From Bacteroidales bacterium (lineage in GTDB: Bacteria; Bacteroidota; Bacteroidia; Bacteroidales; WCHB1-69), in assembly GCA_012522535.1 (NCBI GenBank), contig JAAYKF010000015.1, forward strand, positions 1-34,910: 34,910 bases of DNA. The letters run 5' to 3'. Shown here piece after piece: positions 15,403 to 23,097 of this stretch (its first letter is position 1; the number at the start of each line of letters is the position of its first letter). Below the pieces are notes generated by a model. The model ran no database searches and was not told the DNA's origin. It saw only the letters and a program-made list of their open reading frames with translations. The position numbers were made by a program, and so were the translations under genes.

Positions 15403-17778
15403 ATGTTGTCTCGAAAAACACTCTTATTTCTACTAATAAACCTAATGTTTTTGTCTGCTCTTTTGGCACAGAAGAAATATACTATCAGTGGTTATGTGAA
15501 AGATGGTGGCAATGGCGAGTCGCTCATTGGGACTAATGTTTATGCCAAAGAAAACTTGAAGGGTGTAAGCACAAATCATTATGGGTTTTATTCCTTGACC
15601 TTAGACGAGGGTACATATAATATTGTAGTATCGTTTATTGGTTTTCAGGATTATGAAAAGGAAGTAGTTTTGGATAAAAACCTCAGTTTGAATGTGGAGT
15701 TGCAGCCCAACTTTATTACCACTCAAGAGGTTGTAATTAGTGCTAAGGCTGCCGATCAGAATATTCAAAGTACCGAAATGGGGAAAATTGATGTTCCCAT
15801 CGAAGCCATAAAAACTTTACCAGCATTCTTTGGTGAGGTGGATGTTTTGAAGGCTATTCAGCTATTGCCGGGTGTTCAGAGTTCGGGCGAGGGTAATACT
15901 GGTTTTTATGTCCGTGGTGGCGGTCCCGACCAGAATTTGGTGCTTTTGGACGAAGCCACAGTTTATAACGCTGGACATCTGTTTGGTTTTTTCTCTGTAT
16001 TCAATGCCGATGCTGTGAAGAGTGTAGAGCTTACAAAGGCAGGAATGCCAGCCAATTACGGTGGACGTTTGGCTTCGGTTTTGGATGTACATATGAAAGA
16101 TGGTAATATGAAAAAATATGAAGTGGAAGGTGGTGTGGGTTTAATTTTTTCGCGATTGACGGTGCAAGGTCCCATAAAGAAAGATACTTGCTCGTTTATT
16201 GTTTCGGCACGAAGAACATATATAGATGTGCTGTTACAGCCTTTTTTGAAAGAGACTTCGGCATTGAAAAATACTGATTTCTTTTTCTACGATCTAAATG
16301 CCAAAATGAATTATGTGATAAGTCCAAAAGATAGAATTTTCCTTAGCGGATACTACGGCAGAGACGTTTATGGTTTTAAAAGTCCCGACCCTGAGAGTAA
16401 ATTTAGGGCTAAATTTTTCTGGGGTAATGGCACAGGTTCGCTTCGATGGAATAGAATTGTCAACAGCAGACTTTTTATGAACAATTCGTTTATTTTTAGC
16501 GATTACAAATTTGGCGTGGGAATGACGCAAGATATTTATGATTTCTCCATGATGTCGGGGGTGCGAGATTGGAATTTGAAATCGGATTTTACATTTTTAC
16601 CATCTACCACTAATACCTTTAAATTTGGAGCTCAATATATGTATCATATTTTTACTCCAACTTCAGTAGATGTCAACGCTGAGGATTTGAACTTTGAAAT
16701 GGCAACGCCAGATAAAATTCATTCGCATGAGCTGTCTTTTTATGTCAATGATGAGTTTGAAATTAATGAATATATAAAGATAAATGCCGGTCTTCGATAT
16801 AGTTTATATCAACATATTGGTCCCTTTGATAGATATATTTTAGATAACTATGACAGAATTGATTCCACAATTAGCTATAACAAATTTGAACCCATTGCCA
16901 CTTATCATTATCCAGAACCAAGAATTTCGGCACGATTCAAATTAGGTAAAAATAACTCTGTAAAAGCTTCATATACACAGAATTATCAATATATTCATCA
17001 GGTTTCTTTGAGTTCAATCTCTTTACCAACAGATTTGTGGTTTCCCAGCACCAGTATTGTAAAACCTCAATATTCAGTTCAATATTCCACTGGCTATTAT
17101 CACAATTTTTTTGATAATATGTTTGAGACATCTTTGGAACTTTATTATAAGGATATGAAAAATCTTTTGGAGTACAAAGAGGGTGTTTCTCCGGTGGATG
17201 ATGTGGGGAATAATCCCGATAATAATTATGCCTTTGGCAATGGCTGGTCGTATGGTGGCGAAGTGTTTTTGAAAAAGGCGAGGGGCGACTTCAACGGTTG
17301 GATTGGCTACACACTTTCGTGGACAGAACGACAATTTGAAGATATAAATTTCGGTAAAAAATTCTATGCCAAATATGACAGACGACATGATGTTTCGGTG
17401 GCACTTTCTTATCAAATTAATAAGCGATTAAACAGTTCGGTGGTTTGGGTCTATTCCACAGGAAACACCATGACAATACCCATTGGAAGATATTTTGTTT
17501 CGGGTAATTTAGTAACGGAATATAGCGAAAAAAACGAATATAGATTGCCACCATATCACAGAATGGACTTAAGTGTAACATATTTGTTGCGTAGCACCAA
17601 TCGCTTCGATTCGGAATTGAATTTTTCGGTTTACAATGTATATAATAGAAGAAATCCATTTGTGATATTTTTGGAGACAACAGGCGATTTAGAGAGTTTT
17701 GAAATTCAGACAAAAGCAAAACAGATGTCGCTTTTCCCTATTTTGCCCTCCATAAGTTGGAATTTTAAGTTTAAATAG
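15403..17778 (+). CDS. TonB-dependent outer-membrane receptor with carboxypeptidase-regulatory-like N-terminus
   Basis: A 791-residue receptor when started at the ATG 15403, giving the signal peptide MLSRKTLLFLLINLMFLSAL with cleavage near LLA-Q. An upstream TTG (15352) overlaps a -7-like element (TTACTTTG) and is unlikely. A CarboxypepD_reg-like beta-sandwich occupies about residues 25-110 (YTISGYVKDGGNGESLIGTN, VSFIGFQDYEKEV). The plug follows (DVLKAIQLLPGVQSSGEGNT, RGGGPDQNLVLLDEATVYN, KAGMPANYGGRLASVLDVHM) and the beta-barrel runs to the C-terminus. Its partner is the DUF4249 lipoprotein 2 bp downstream. Such pairs import an unidentified ligand across the outer membrane. They are distinct from SusC/SusD, and no glycan-degrading cluster adjoins. 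Confidence 0.93.
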   Translation: MLSRKTLLFLLINLMFLSALLAQKKYTISGYVKDGGNGESLIGTNVYAKENLKGVSTNHYGFYSLTLDEGTYNIVVSFIGFQDYEKEVVLDKNLSLNVELQPNFITTQEVVISAKAADQNIQSTEMGKIDVPIEAIKTLPAFFGEVDVLKAIQLLPGVQSSGEGNTGFYVRGGGPDQNLVLLDEATVYNAGHLFGFFSVFNADAVKSVELTKAGMPANYGGRLASVLDVHMKDGNMKKYEVEGGVGLIFSRLTVQGPIKKDTCSFIVSARRTYIDVLLQPFLKETSALKNTDFFFYDLNAKMNYVISPKDRIFLSGYYGRDVYGFKSPDPESKFRAKFFWGNGTGSLRWNRIVNSRLFMNNSFIFSDYKFGVGMTQDIYDFSMMSGVRDWNLKSDFTFLPSTTNTFKFGAQYMYHIFTPTSVDVNAEDLNFEMATPDKIHSHELSFYVNDEFEINEYIKINAGLRYSLYQHIGPFDRYILDNYDRIDSTISYNKFEPIATYHYPEPRISARFKLGKNNSVKASYTQNYQYIHQVSLSSISLPTDLWFPSTSIVKPQYSVQYSTGYYHNFFDNMFETSLELYYKDMKNLLEYKEGVSPVDDVGNNPDNNYAFGNGWSYGGEVFLKKARGDFNGWIGYTLSWTERQFEDINFGKKFYAKYDRRHDVSVALSYQINKRLNSSVVWVYSTGNTMTIPIGRYFVSGNLVTEYSEKNEYRLPPYHRMDLSVTYLLRSTNRFDSELNFSVYNVYNRRNPFVIFLETTGDLESFEIQTKAKQMSLFPILPSISWNFKFK

Positions 17779-17780
17779 AT

Positions 17781-18668
17781 ATGAGTTTTTATAAATATAT
17801 AATTTTAATTTCGGCTGTTTTACTTATTTCTTGTCAAAAAGAGATAGATGTAGAATTGCCACCCTATAGCTCCAAAATCATTGTAGAGGGTTGGATAGAT
17901 TATGATGATTATGCCACGGTTTTTGTTACCCGAAGTAGCGACTATTTTGCTCCCCTGAACGAAGAGGCATTGATGGATATGATTATTACAGATGCCGTTG
18001 TTGTGGTGGAAGATTTGCAAGGTGTGATAGATACTTTAAAATTGGGTTTTGATGAAACTTTGTCGTTCCCACTACGATACAAAGGAGATAAAATAAAGGG
18101 TGAATATGGTGGGGTTTACAATTTGAGAATTTTCCACGAAGAATATATCATTACTGCCACCACTACCATTCCTCAGCCTTTTGAGTTTGATACAATTTAT
18201 TATGTTGAGCAGTTTCCGGAGCATAGAATGGGTTTCTTGAGAATGAAGTTCACCGACAGGGCAGGGGAGAACAATTACTATAGGATATTTTCCATGGTTT
18301 TGGGCAAGCATTCCAATTTTCGTCCTGCCTTAAATAGCACCTTCGACGATAGACTTTTTGACGGTCAGGAGATGATTTATGAGTTGTACCAAGGACAGGC
18401 ATCCAATATAATTTCGCCAGATTATTATCAAGATAGTCTGCACTACTTAAAATATTATTTTGGAGATGGCGATACAATATTATTAAAATATGCCACTATG
18501 GATTACGATCACTATAAATTTTGGTACACTGCCGAGTGGATAATAAATGCGGGCGACAATCCTTTTCTTTCGCCAGCACCCATACATTCTAATATTGATG
18601 GTGCCATGGGCGTTTGGGGTGGCTACGCATCGAGGATAGATACTCTTTATTTGAGGTATGTGGAATAG
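17781..18668 (+). CDS. DUF4249 surface/periplasmic lipoprotein
   Basis: A 295-residue lipoprotein. The signal sequence MSFYKYIILISAVLLISC has a lipobox with Cys18 as the acylated residue. DUF4249 text follows: EIDVELPPYSSKIIVEGWID near the start, TATTTIPQPFEFDTI mid-protein, and NPFLSPAPIHSNIDGAMGVW with GGYAS at the C-terminus. Family members almost always sit directly after a TonB-dependent receptor with a regulatory N-terminal domain, as here (2-bp gap), and are presumed to be its accessory lipoprotein. Ligand unknown. The stop codon region runs directly into the repeat element at 18668. Confidence 0.9.
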   Translation: MSFYKYIILISAVLLISCQKEIDVELPPYSSKIIVEGWIDYDDYATVFVTRSSDYFAPLNEEALMDMIITDAVVVVEDLQGVIDTLKLGFDETLSFPLRYKGDKIKGEYGGVYNLRIFHEEYIITATTTIPQPFEFDTIYYVEQFPEHRMGFLRMKFTDRAGENNYYRIFSMVLGKHSNFRPALNSTFDDRLFDGQEMIYELYQGQASNIISPDYYQDSLHYLKYYFGDGDTILLKYATMDYDHYKFWYTAEWIINAGDNPFLSPAPIHSNIDGAMGVWGGYASRIDTLYLRYVE

Positions 18669-18851
18669 ATGAGAGATGAGAGATTATAGATTATAGATGA
18701 GAGACTTGGATATTTAGAAAACAACTTAAAATTCATAATTCGTAATTGTTCATTGTTCATTGTGCATTAAATCCTCCGTGTCTCCGTGGTTAAAAAAAGC
18801 CCAAGTTTCTAGGTTTCTAAATTTCTCATCTCTCATCTCTCATCTCTCATC
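18668..18851. repeat. Repeat element with inverted heptamer arrays; composite repeat copy 2
   Basis: The left end 18668-18702 is a 7-bp tandem of GATGAGA (three units) and GATTATA (two units). The right end 18824-18851 is four perfect TCTCATC units, the inverse of GATGAGA. Between them is another 7-bp series at 18730-18771 (AATTCAT, then AATTCGT and drifting variants to CATTGTG). On the minus strand, 18773-18851 repeats the order of copy 1: GATGAGA units, AAATTTAGAAACC with GAAACTTGG (18824-18801), and AACCACGGAGACACGGAG (18791-18774). The ends could pair into a long hairpin. No gene is present in 18669-18933. Confidence 0.8.
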
Positions 18852-18900
18852 TAATTCTCAAAATTTATTCATTCACCATCACTACCAATAAAAAAAACCT

Positions 18901-18908
18901 TACATTTG
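18901..18908 (+). promoter_or_regulatory. Putative promoter of the transketolase/sigma operon
   Basis: TACATTTG matches TAnnTTTG, 25 bp before the ATG at 18934. No TTTG is seen at the expected -33 position. Confidence 0.5.
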
Positions 18909-18933
18909 CATTAAAATAAATAAAAACACAAAT

Positions 18934-19779
18934 ATGACACGAGTAGAAGAATTGCAAGACATTGCCACGCAAGTACGTCGCGACATTATCCGAATGACCA
19001 ACGCAGTCATGTCAGGACACCCCGGAGGCTCATTAGGCTGTGCCGATTTCCTAACAGCACTATATTTTGACATAATGGATATCGAAACAGAGAAATTCGA
19101 TATAGATGGCAAAAACGAAGACCTCTTTTTTCTGTCCAACGGACATATTTCGCCACTGCTATACAGCGTTTTGGCTCGAAGGGGATACTTCCCAGTATCG
19201 GAACTTGCAACATTTAGAATATTAAATACACGCTTGCAAGGGCACCCTACAAATGCCGATGGTTTACCAGGGATTAGAATGGCGTCAGGCTCATTGGGGC
19301 AAGGCGTTTCTGTTGCTGTTGGTGCTGCACTGTCCAAAAAAATGAACAACGACCCAAAATTAGTCTATGTATTGACAGGAGACGGCGAATTACAAGAGGG
19401 ACAAATCTGGGAAGCATTGATGTATGCCGCTCACAACAAAGTTGACAACCTAATTATGACCATCGACTACAATAAAGTGCAAATTGATGGAACATTGGAC
19501 GAAGTTCTAAGTCTTGGAAATTTAAAAGACAAACTTACAGCCTTTGGCTGGGACGTTGTAGAGATGCAAGGCAATGAAATGTCAGATGTTTTAGACAAAA
19601 TAAAATTAGCACAAACTCGAACAGGAAAAGCTAAGCCAGTGGCAATATTGATGCACACACTTATGGGCTATGGCGTTGATTTTATGGCTGGTACAAACAA
19701 ATGGCACGGCTTAGCACCCAACGCAGAGCAAGCAGAAGCAGCACTTTCGCAATTGAAAGAAACATTGGGAGATTATTAA
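18934..19779 (+). CDS. Transketolase, N-terminal (TPP-binding) subunit
   Basis: A 281-residue half of a split transketolase. It holds the thiamine-diphosphate domain: SGHPGGSLGCADFLTALYFD (~27-46), SNGHISPLLYSVLARRGYFP, QGHPTNADGLPGIRMASGSL with GQG, and the Mg/TPP motif GDGELQEGQIWEALMYAAHN ending near IDYN. With the C-terminal subunit at 21184 it would form the pentose-phosphate enzyme that exchanges two-carbon units between ketoses and aldoses. The two halves total 599 residues, close to but shorter than one-piece transketolases. Unusually, the two genes are separated by a secreted-protein gene with 6-bp gaps on each side. Confidence 0.95.
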   Translation: MTRVEELQDIATQVRRDIIRMTNAVMSGHPGGSLGCADFLTALYFDIMDIETEKFDIDGKNEDLFFLSNGHISPLLYSVLARRGYFPVSELATFRILNTRLQGHPTNADGLPGIRMASGSLGQGVSVAVGAALSKKMNNDPKLVYVLTGDGELQEGQIWEALMYAAHNKVDNLIMTIDYNKVQIDGTLDEVLSLGNLKDKLTAFGWDVVEMQGNEMSDVLDKIKLAQTRTGKAKPVAILMHTLMGYGVDFMAGTNKWHGLAPNAEQAEAALSQLKETLGDY

Positions 19780-19785
19780 AAACAG

Positions 19786-21177
19786 ATGAGAATACGAATT
19801 AAAATATTACTATTGTTGACCATTTTTGCCTTTGCAAAACTTGGAGCTCAACCCTTGAATAATGGCGAGCCAACAACACGTATTCTCTTTATTTTCGATG
19901 CCTCAAAAAGCATGTGGGGACGATGGCAAACCGATGCGAAAATCACCATTGCAAGAAATATTCTTACAAATATGTTAGACAGTTTGGAGGCATATTCAAA
20001 TTTACAAATTGGACTAAGAGTTTTTGGACATCAGAAAGATTTTCCACCGCAAGACTGCGACGACACCCGTTTGGAGGTGCCAATATCTTTCAATAGTATT
20101 CCAAAAATCAAACATCGACTCAAAACAATCTATCCCCGTGGTACTACGCCAATAGCACTCTCTTTGGAAGCTTGTGCCAACGATTTTACAGAGTGTAAAA
20201 ACTGTAGAAATGTGGTGATTTTGATAACAGATGGCATAGAAGAGTGCGGCGGCGACCCATGTGCAATTTCCATAGCTTTACAAAAAAAAGGAATTGTGCT
20301 AAAACCCTTTGTGATAGGTGTAGGCCTCGATTTTAAAGAAGCCTTCGACTGCGTAGGAACATATTTCGATGGCTCCACAGAAACAAAGTTTCAAGATGCC
20401 TTAACGACAATTATTTCGCATGTAATGCACAAAACCACAGCACAAGTCAGCCTGTTGGATGCTCATGAAAAAGCCAGCGAAACAAATGTGGTTTACACAC
20501 TCCACGATGCCACGTCAAACTCACTGTACTATCAATATGTGCACACCATGAACACACGTGGACTGCCCGATACACTGCTCCTTGACCCAATTCCAGTATA
20601 TAAAGCAAAAGTCTATACCATACCTCAAGTTTGGTCTGACAGCGTCTCTTTGGCACAAGGAAAACATACTATTATTCCAGCAAATACGCCCCAAGGAAAG
20701 CTTGTCTTTAAGACAAAAGAGCAGATAAATCGTTCAAAATATTCCAATCTGCCTGTTATAATCAGATTGGCAGGCAATCCCAATACCTTAAATGTACAAA
20801 ATTTCTTTAGGGAAGAGATATATTTGGCACAAAAATTCGATGCCGAAATACTCTGTTTACCCAGAATTTTATTGAAAGATATTGAGGTTAAACCAAATCA
20901 AACCACCTATATAGAAGTTAGCGAACCCGGAACTGTCGAGTTTCTCAATGCTGACAACGGTTCAGGAGCACTTTTTACATTGAAAAATGGAAATGAAATA
21001 GAGTGGATTTACAATTTTAAACCAAATTCAAAAAATCTGCGATTGATGCTACAGCCCGGAACATATCGCAGCATATTTAGAGCCAATAGCTCAAATACAA
21101 CCACCGATACCAAAGTCGTTGATTTTCAGGTGGAAGCGGGCAGAATAATTAAAGTAAATGTTTTACAAGATAATTAA
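19786..21177 (+). CDS. Secreted von Willebrand factor type A domain protein
   Basis: A 463-residue protein with a signal peptide (MRIRIKILLLLTIFAFAKLG, cleavage near GA-Q). The vWA domain spans ~31-215 with a complete MIDAS: DASKS (Asp38, Ser40, Ser42), GTTP (Thr120/121) and ITDG (Asp149). Several cysteines (91, 130, 137, 140, 154, 159) suggest disulfides in the exported domain. The C-terminal half (~215-463) is beta-rich and not recognised. The best guess is a periplasmic or surface metal-dependent protein-binding module. It is oddly placed between the two halves of transketolase, 6 bp from each, so it must share their transcript. I know of no functional link. Confidence 0.88.
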   Translation: MRIRIKILLLLTIFAFAKLGAQPLNNGEPTTRILFIFDASKSMWGRWQTDAKITIARNILTNMLDSLEAYSNLQIGLRVFGHQKDFPPQDCDDTRLEVPISFNSIPKIKHRLKTIYPRGTTPIALSLEACANDFTECKNCRNVVILITDGIEECGGDPCAISIALQKKGIVLKPFVIGVGLDFKEAFDCVGTYFDGSTETKFQDALTTIISHVMHKTTAQVSLLDAHEKASETNVVYTLHDATSNSLYYQYVHTMNTRGLPDTLLLDPIPVYKAKVYTIPQVWSDSVSLAQGKHTIIPANTPQGKLVFKTKEQINRSKYSNLPVIIRLAGNPNTLNVQNFFREEIYLAQKFDAEILCLPRILLKDIEVKPNQTTYIEVSEPGTVEFLNADNGSGALFTLKNGNEIEWIYNFKPNSKNLRLMLQPGTYRSIFRANSSNTTTDTKVVDFQVEAGRIIKVNVLQDN

Positions 21178-21183
21178 TATAAA

Positions 21184-22140
21184 ATGGAAAAACCAGTTTT
21201 TAGCGAGAAAAAAGATACACGTTCGGGCTTCGGTGCCGGATTAGACGTTTTGGGAGAAACCAATAAAAATGTAGTAGCACTATGTGCCGACCTTATTGGC
21301 TCATTGAAAATGAATAATTTTGCCGAAAAACATTCCGAAAGATTCTTCCAATTAGGAATTGCCGAAGCAAATATGATTGGAGTTGCAGCAGGATTGACCA
21401 TAGGCGGAAAAATTCCCTTCTTGGGAACTTTCGCCAATTTCGCCACAGGAAGAGTTTACGACCAAATTCGTATGGTAGTAGCTTATTCCAATAAAAATGT
21501 GAAAATTTGTGCCTCACACGCAGGAATAACATTGGGCGAAGATGGTGCAACTCACCAAATTATGGAAGATATCGGACTGATGAAAATGTTGCCAAATATG
21601 GTGGTGATAAATCCTTGCGACTTCAACCAAACCAAGGCAGCAACAATAGCCATAGCCGAATATGAAGGACCCGTTTATCTTCGTTTTGGACGCCCAGCAG
21701 TACCAAATTTCACCCCCGAAAATCAAAAATTTGAGATAGGAAAAGCCCTAAAACTTAAAGAGGGTAAAGATATTTCAATTTTTGCCACAGGGCATATGGT
21801 ATGGCACGCCATGGAAGCAGCATACGAACTTTCGCAAAATGGAATAGATGCAGAGGTGATAAATATTCACACCATTAAACCTTTGGACAAAGAAGCAGTC
21901 ATATCATCAATTGCCAAAACAAAATGTGCAGTTGTAGCCGAAGAACATCTCATGAATGGCGGACTTGGCGACACAATAGCACAATTGGTAGTCCAAAACA
22001 ACCCAATTCCAGTGGAATATGTTGCAGTGGACGACAAATTTGGCGAGAGTGGAAAACCTGCTCAACTAATGGAAAAATATGAACTTACAACTGAAACAAT
22101 TATTGAAAAATCAAGAAAATCTATCCAACGAAAAGGATAA
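21184..22140 (+). CDS. Transketolase, C-terminal subunit
   Basis: A 318-residue subunit with the pyrimidine-binding domain and C-terminal domain of transketolase. Landmarks are DLIGSLKMNNF and RFFQLGIAEANMIGVAAGLT (with the Glu that activates TPP), FATGRVYDQIRMVVAYSNKN, CASHAGITLGEDGATHQIME, and PVYLRFGRPAVP. The C-terminal domain begins near KEGKDISIFATGHM and includes VVAEEHLMNGGLGD. The last 62 nt overlap the start of the sigma-factor gene in another frame. Confidence 0.95.
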   Translation: MEKPVFSEKKDTRSGFGAGLDVLGETNKNVVALCADLIGSLKMNNFAEKHSERFFQLGIAEANMIGVAAGLTIGGKIPFLGTFANFATGRVYDQIRMVVAYSNKNVKICASHAGITLGEDGATHQIMEDIGLMKMLPNMVVINPCDFNQTKAATIAIAEYEGPVYLRFGRPAVPNFTPENQKFEIGKALKLKEGKDISIFATGHMVWHAMEAAYELSQNGIDAEVINIHTIKPLDKEAVISSIAKTKCAVVAEEHLMNGGLGDTIAQLVVQNNPIPVEYVAVDDKFGESGKPAQLMEKYELTTETIIEKSRKSIQRKG

Positions 22141-22669
22141 AGAAAAAATAATTGTAAAACAGCTTAAAAATAAATCAACCAAAGAGGCGGCATTCCGCTC
22201 TTTGGTTGATTTGTATAAAACACAAGTCTATTGGCAGGCACGCCGAAACGTAGTTGTACACGAAGATGCCGACGATATAGCCCAAAATGTTTTTATCAAA
22301 ATATGGCAAAATGTTGACAAATTTCGGGGCGATGCCAAACTCTCCACATGGATATATCGCATCACCGCCAACGAAATAATCGATTTTGTAAATTCTAAAT
22401 ATAAAAAACAAGAATTTAATAGCGACGATTTAGATAGAGTAGAACAATCGCTTTCGGAAGAATATTTCTCCGGAACGCATATCGAAAAACAGTTCCAAAA
22501 AGCACTTCTGGAAATTCCACCACGACAAAGAATGGTCTTCACCATGAGATATTATGACGAAACGCCATTTAAAGATATTGCCGAAAAATTGCAACTCACA
22601 GTGGGAGCCGTTAAAGCATCATATCATCACGCCAGCGAAAAAATGAAAAGATTTTTATTGGAGAATTAA
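22079..22669 (+). CDS. ECF-type RNA polymerase sigma factor
   Basis: A 196-residue sigma-70 family protein. Region 2 covers ~35-105 (AAFRSLVDLYKTQVYWQARR, DADDIAQNVFIKIWQNVDKF, STWIYRITANEIIDF) and region 4 ~140-192 (LLEIPPRQRMVFTMRYYDET, PFKDIAEKLQLTVGAVKASY, HHASEKMKRFLL), with no region 3. The only start codon before region 2 is the ATG at 22079, inside the transketolase gene. No later ATG, GTG or TTG would leave an intact N-terminus, so the 62-nt out-of-frame overlap seems genuine. It is followed by a single-pass membrane protein and a periplasmic Spy-like protein, the usual layout of a membrane-gated ECF system. Confidence 0.92.
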   Translation: MNLQLKQLLKNQENLSNEKDKEKIIVKQLKNKSTKEAAFRSLVDLYKTQVYWQARRNVVVHEDADDIAQNVFIKIWQNVDKFRGDAKLSTWIYRITANEIIDFVNSKYKKQEFNSDDLDRVEQSLSEEYFSGTHIEKQFQKALLEIPPRQRMVFTMRYYDETPFKDIAEKLQLTVGAVKASYHHASEKMKRFLLEN

Positions 22670-22711
22670 ACCTTTATGATTTTTTGAAGTCATAGAACTA
22701 AATGCCCGAAA

Positions 22712-23086
22712 ATGAAAGAGAATAATTTACATAAAAACAACTTCAAAGTTCCCGAAAATTACTTCGACAATTTCACCAACGAAATTATGAATAAAGTTCA
22801 AACTGAAGAGCCACGAAAAAGATTTCAGCTAAATGCTATGAAATATGCCACAGTAGCAGCATCTGTTTTGATAGTCTTGTCGCTCACTTTTGGACTGGTA
22901 AAATTCAATGATAATAACAAAGATCAATTTTCGAAAAACTTTGATACAAACAATATAGTCAACACAAACAATAATAATATAATAGTTGACAATCATTATA
23001 CTGACGAGTATGATGAGCTTTTAGATTGGTCGGCAACCATGGGCTTGACCGATGAAGAATTATATATTTTACTATCAATCTATTAA
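22712..23086 (+). CDS. Single-pass membrane protein, probable anti-sigma factor
   Basis: A 124-residue protein. The cytoplasmic N-terminus carries FKVPENYFDNFTNEIMNKVQ (11-30), a (F)xVPxxYFxxF motif that I associate with small membrane proteins encoded next to ECF sigma genes in Bacteroidota. One transmembrane segment (~43-64) is followed by an Asn-rich linker (about residues 67-92) and a C-terminal periplasmic tail ending DEELYILLSIY. There is no zinc HxxxCxxC motif of the ZAS type. The role as sigma antagonist is inferred from position (42 bp after the sigma gene) and topology. Confidence 0.65.
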   Translation: MKENNLHKNNFKVPENYFDNFTNEIMNKVQTEEPRKRFQLNAMKYATVAASVLIVLSLTFGLVKFNDNNKDQFSKNFDTNNIVNTNNNNIIVDNHYTDEYDELLDWSATMGLTDEELYILLSIY

Positions 23087-23097
23087 AATTTAAAGCT

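Noticed and set aside
18668-18851. CRISPR array
   Set aside because: The repeats are 7 bp, contiguous and degenerate, with no spacers and no cas genes, so this is short tandem repeat DNA. No CRISPR is seen anywhere in the window.
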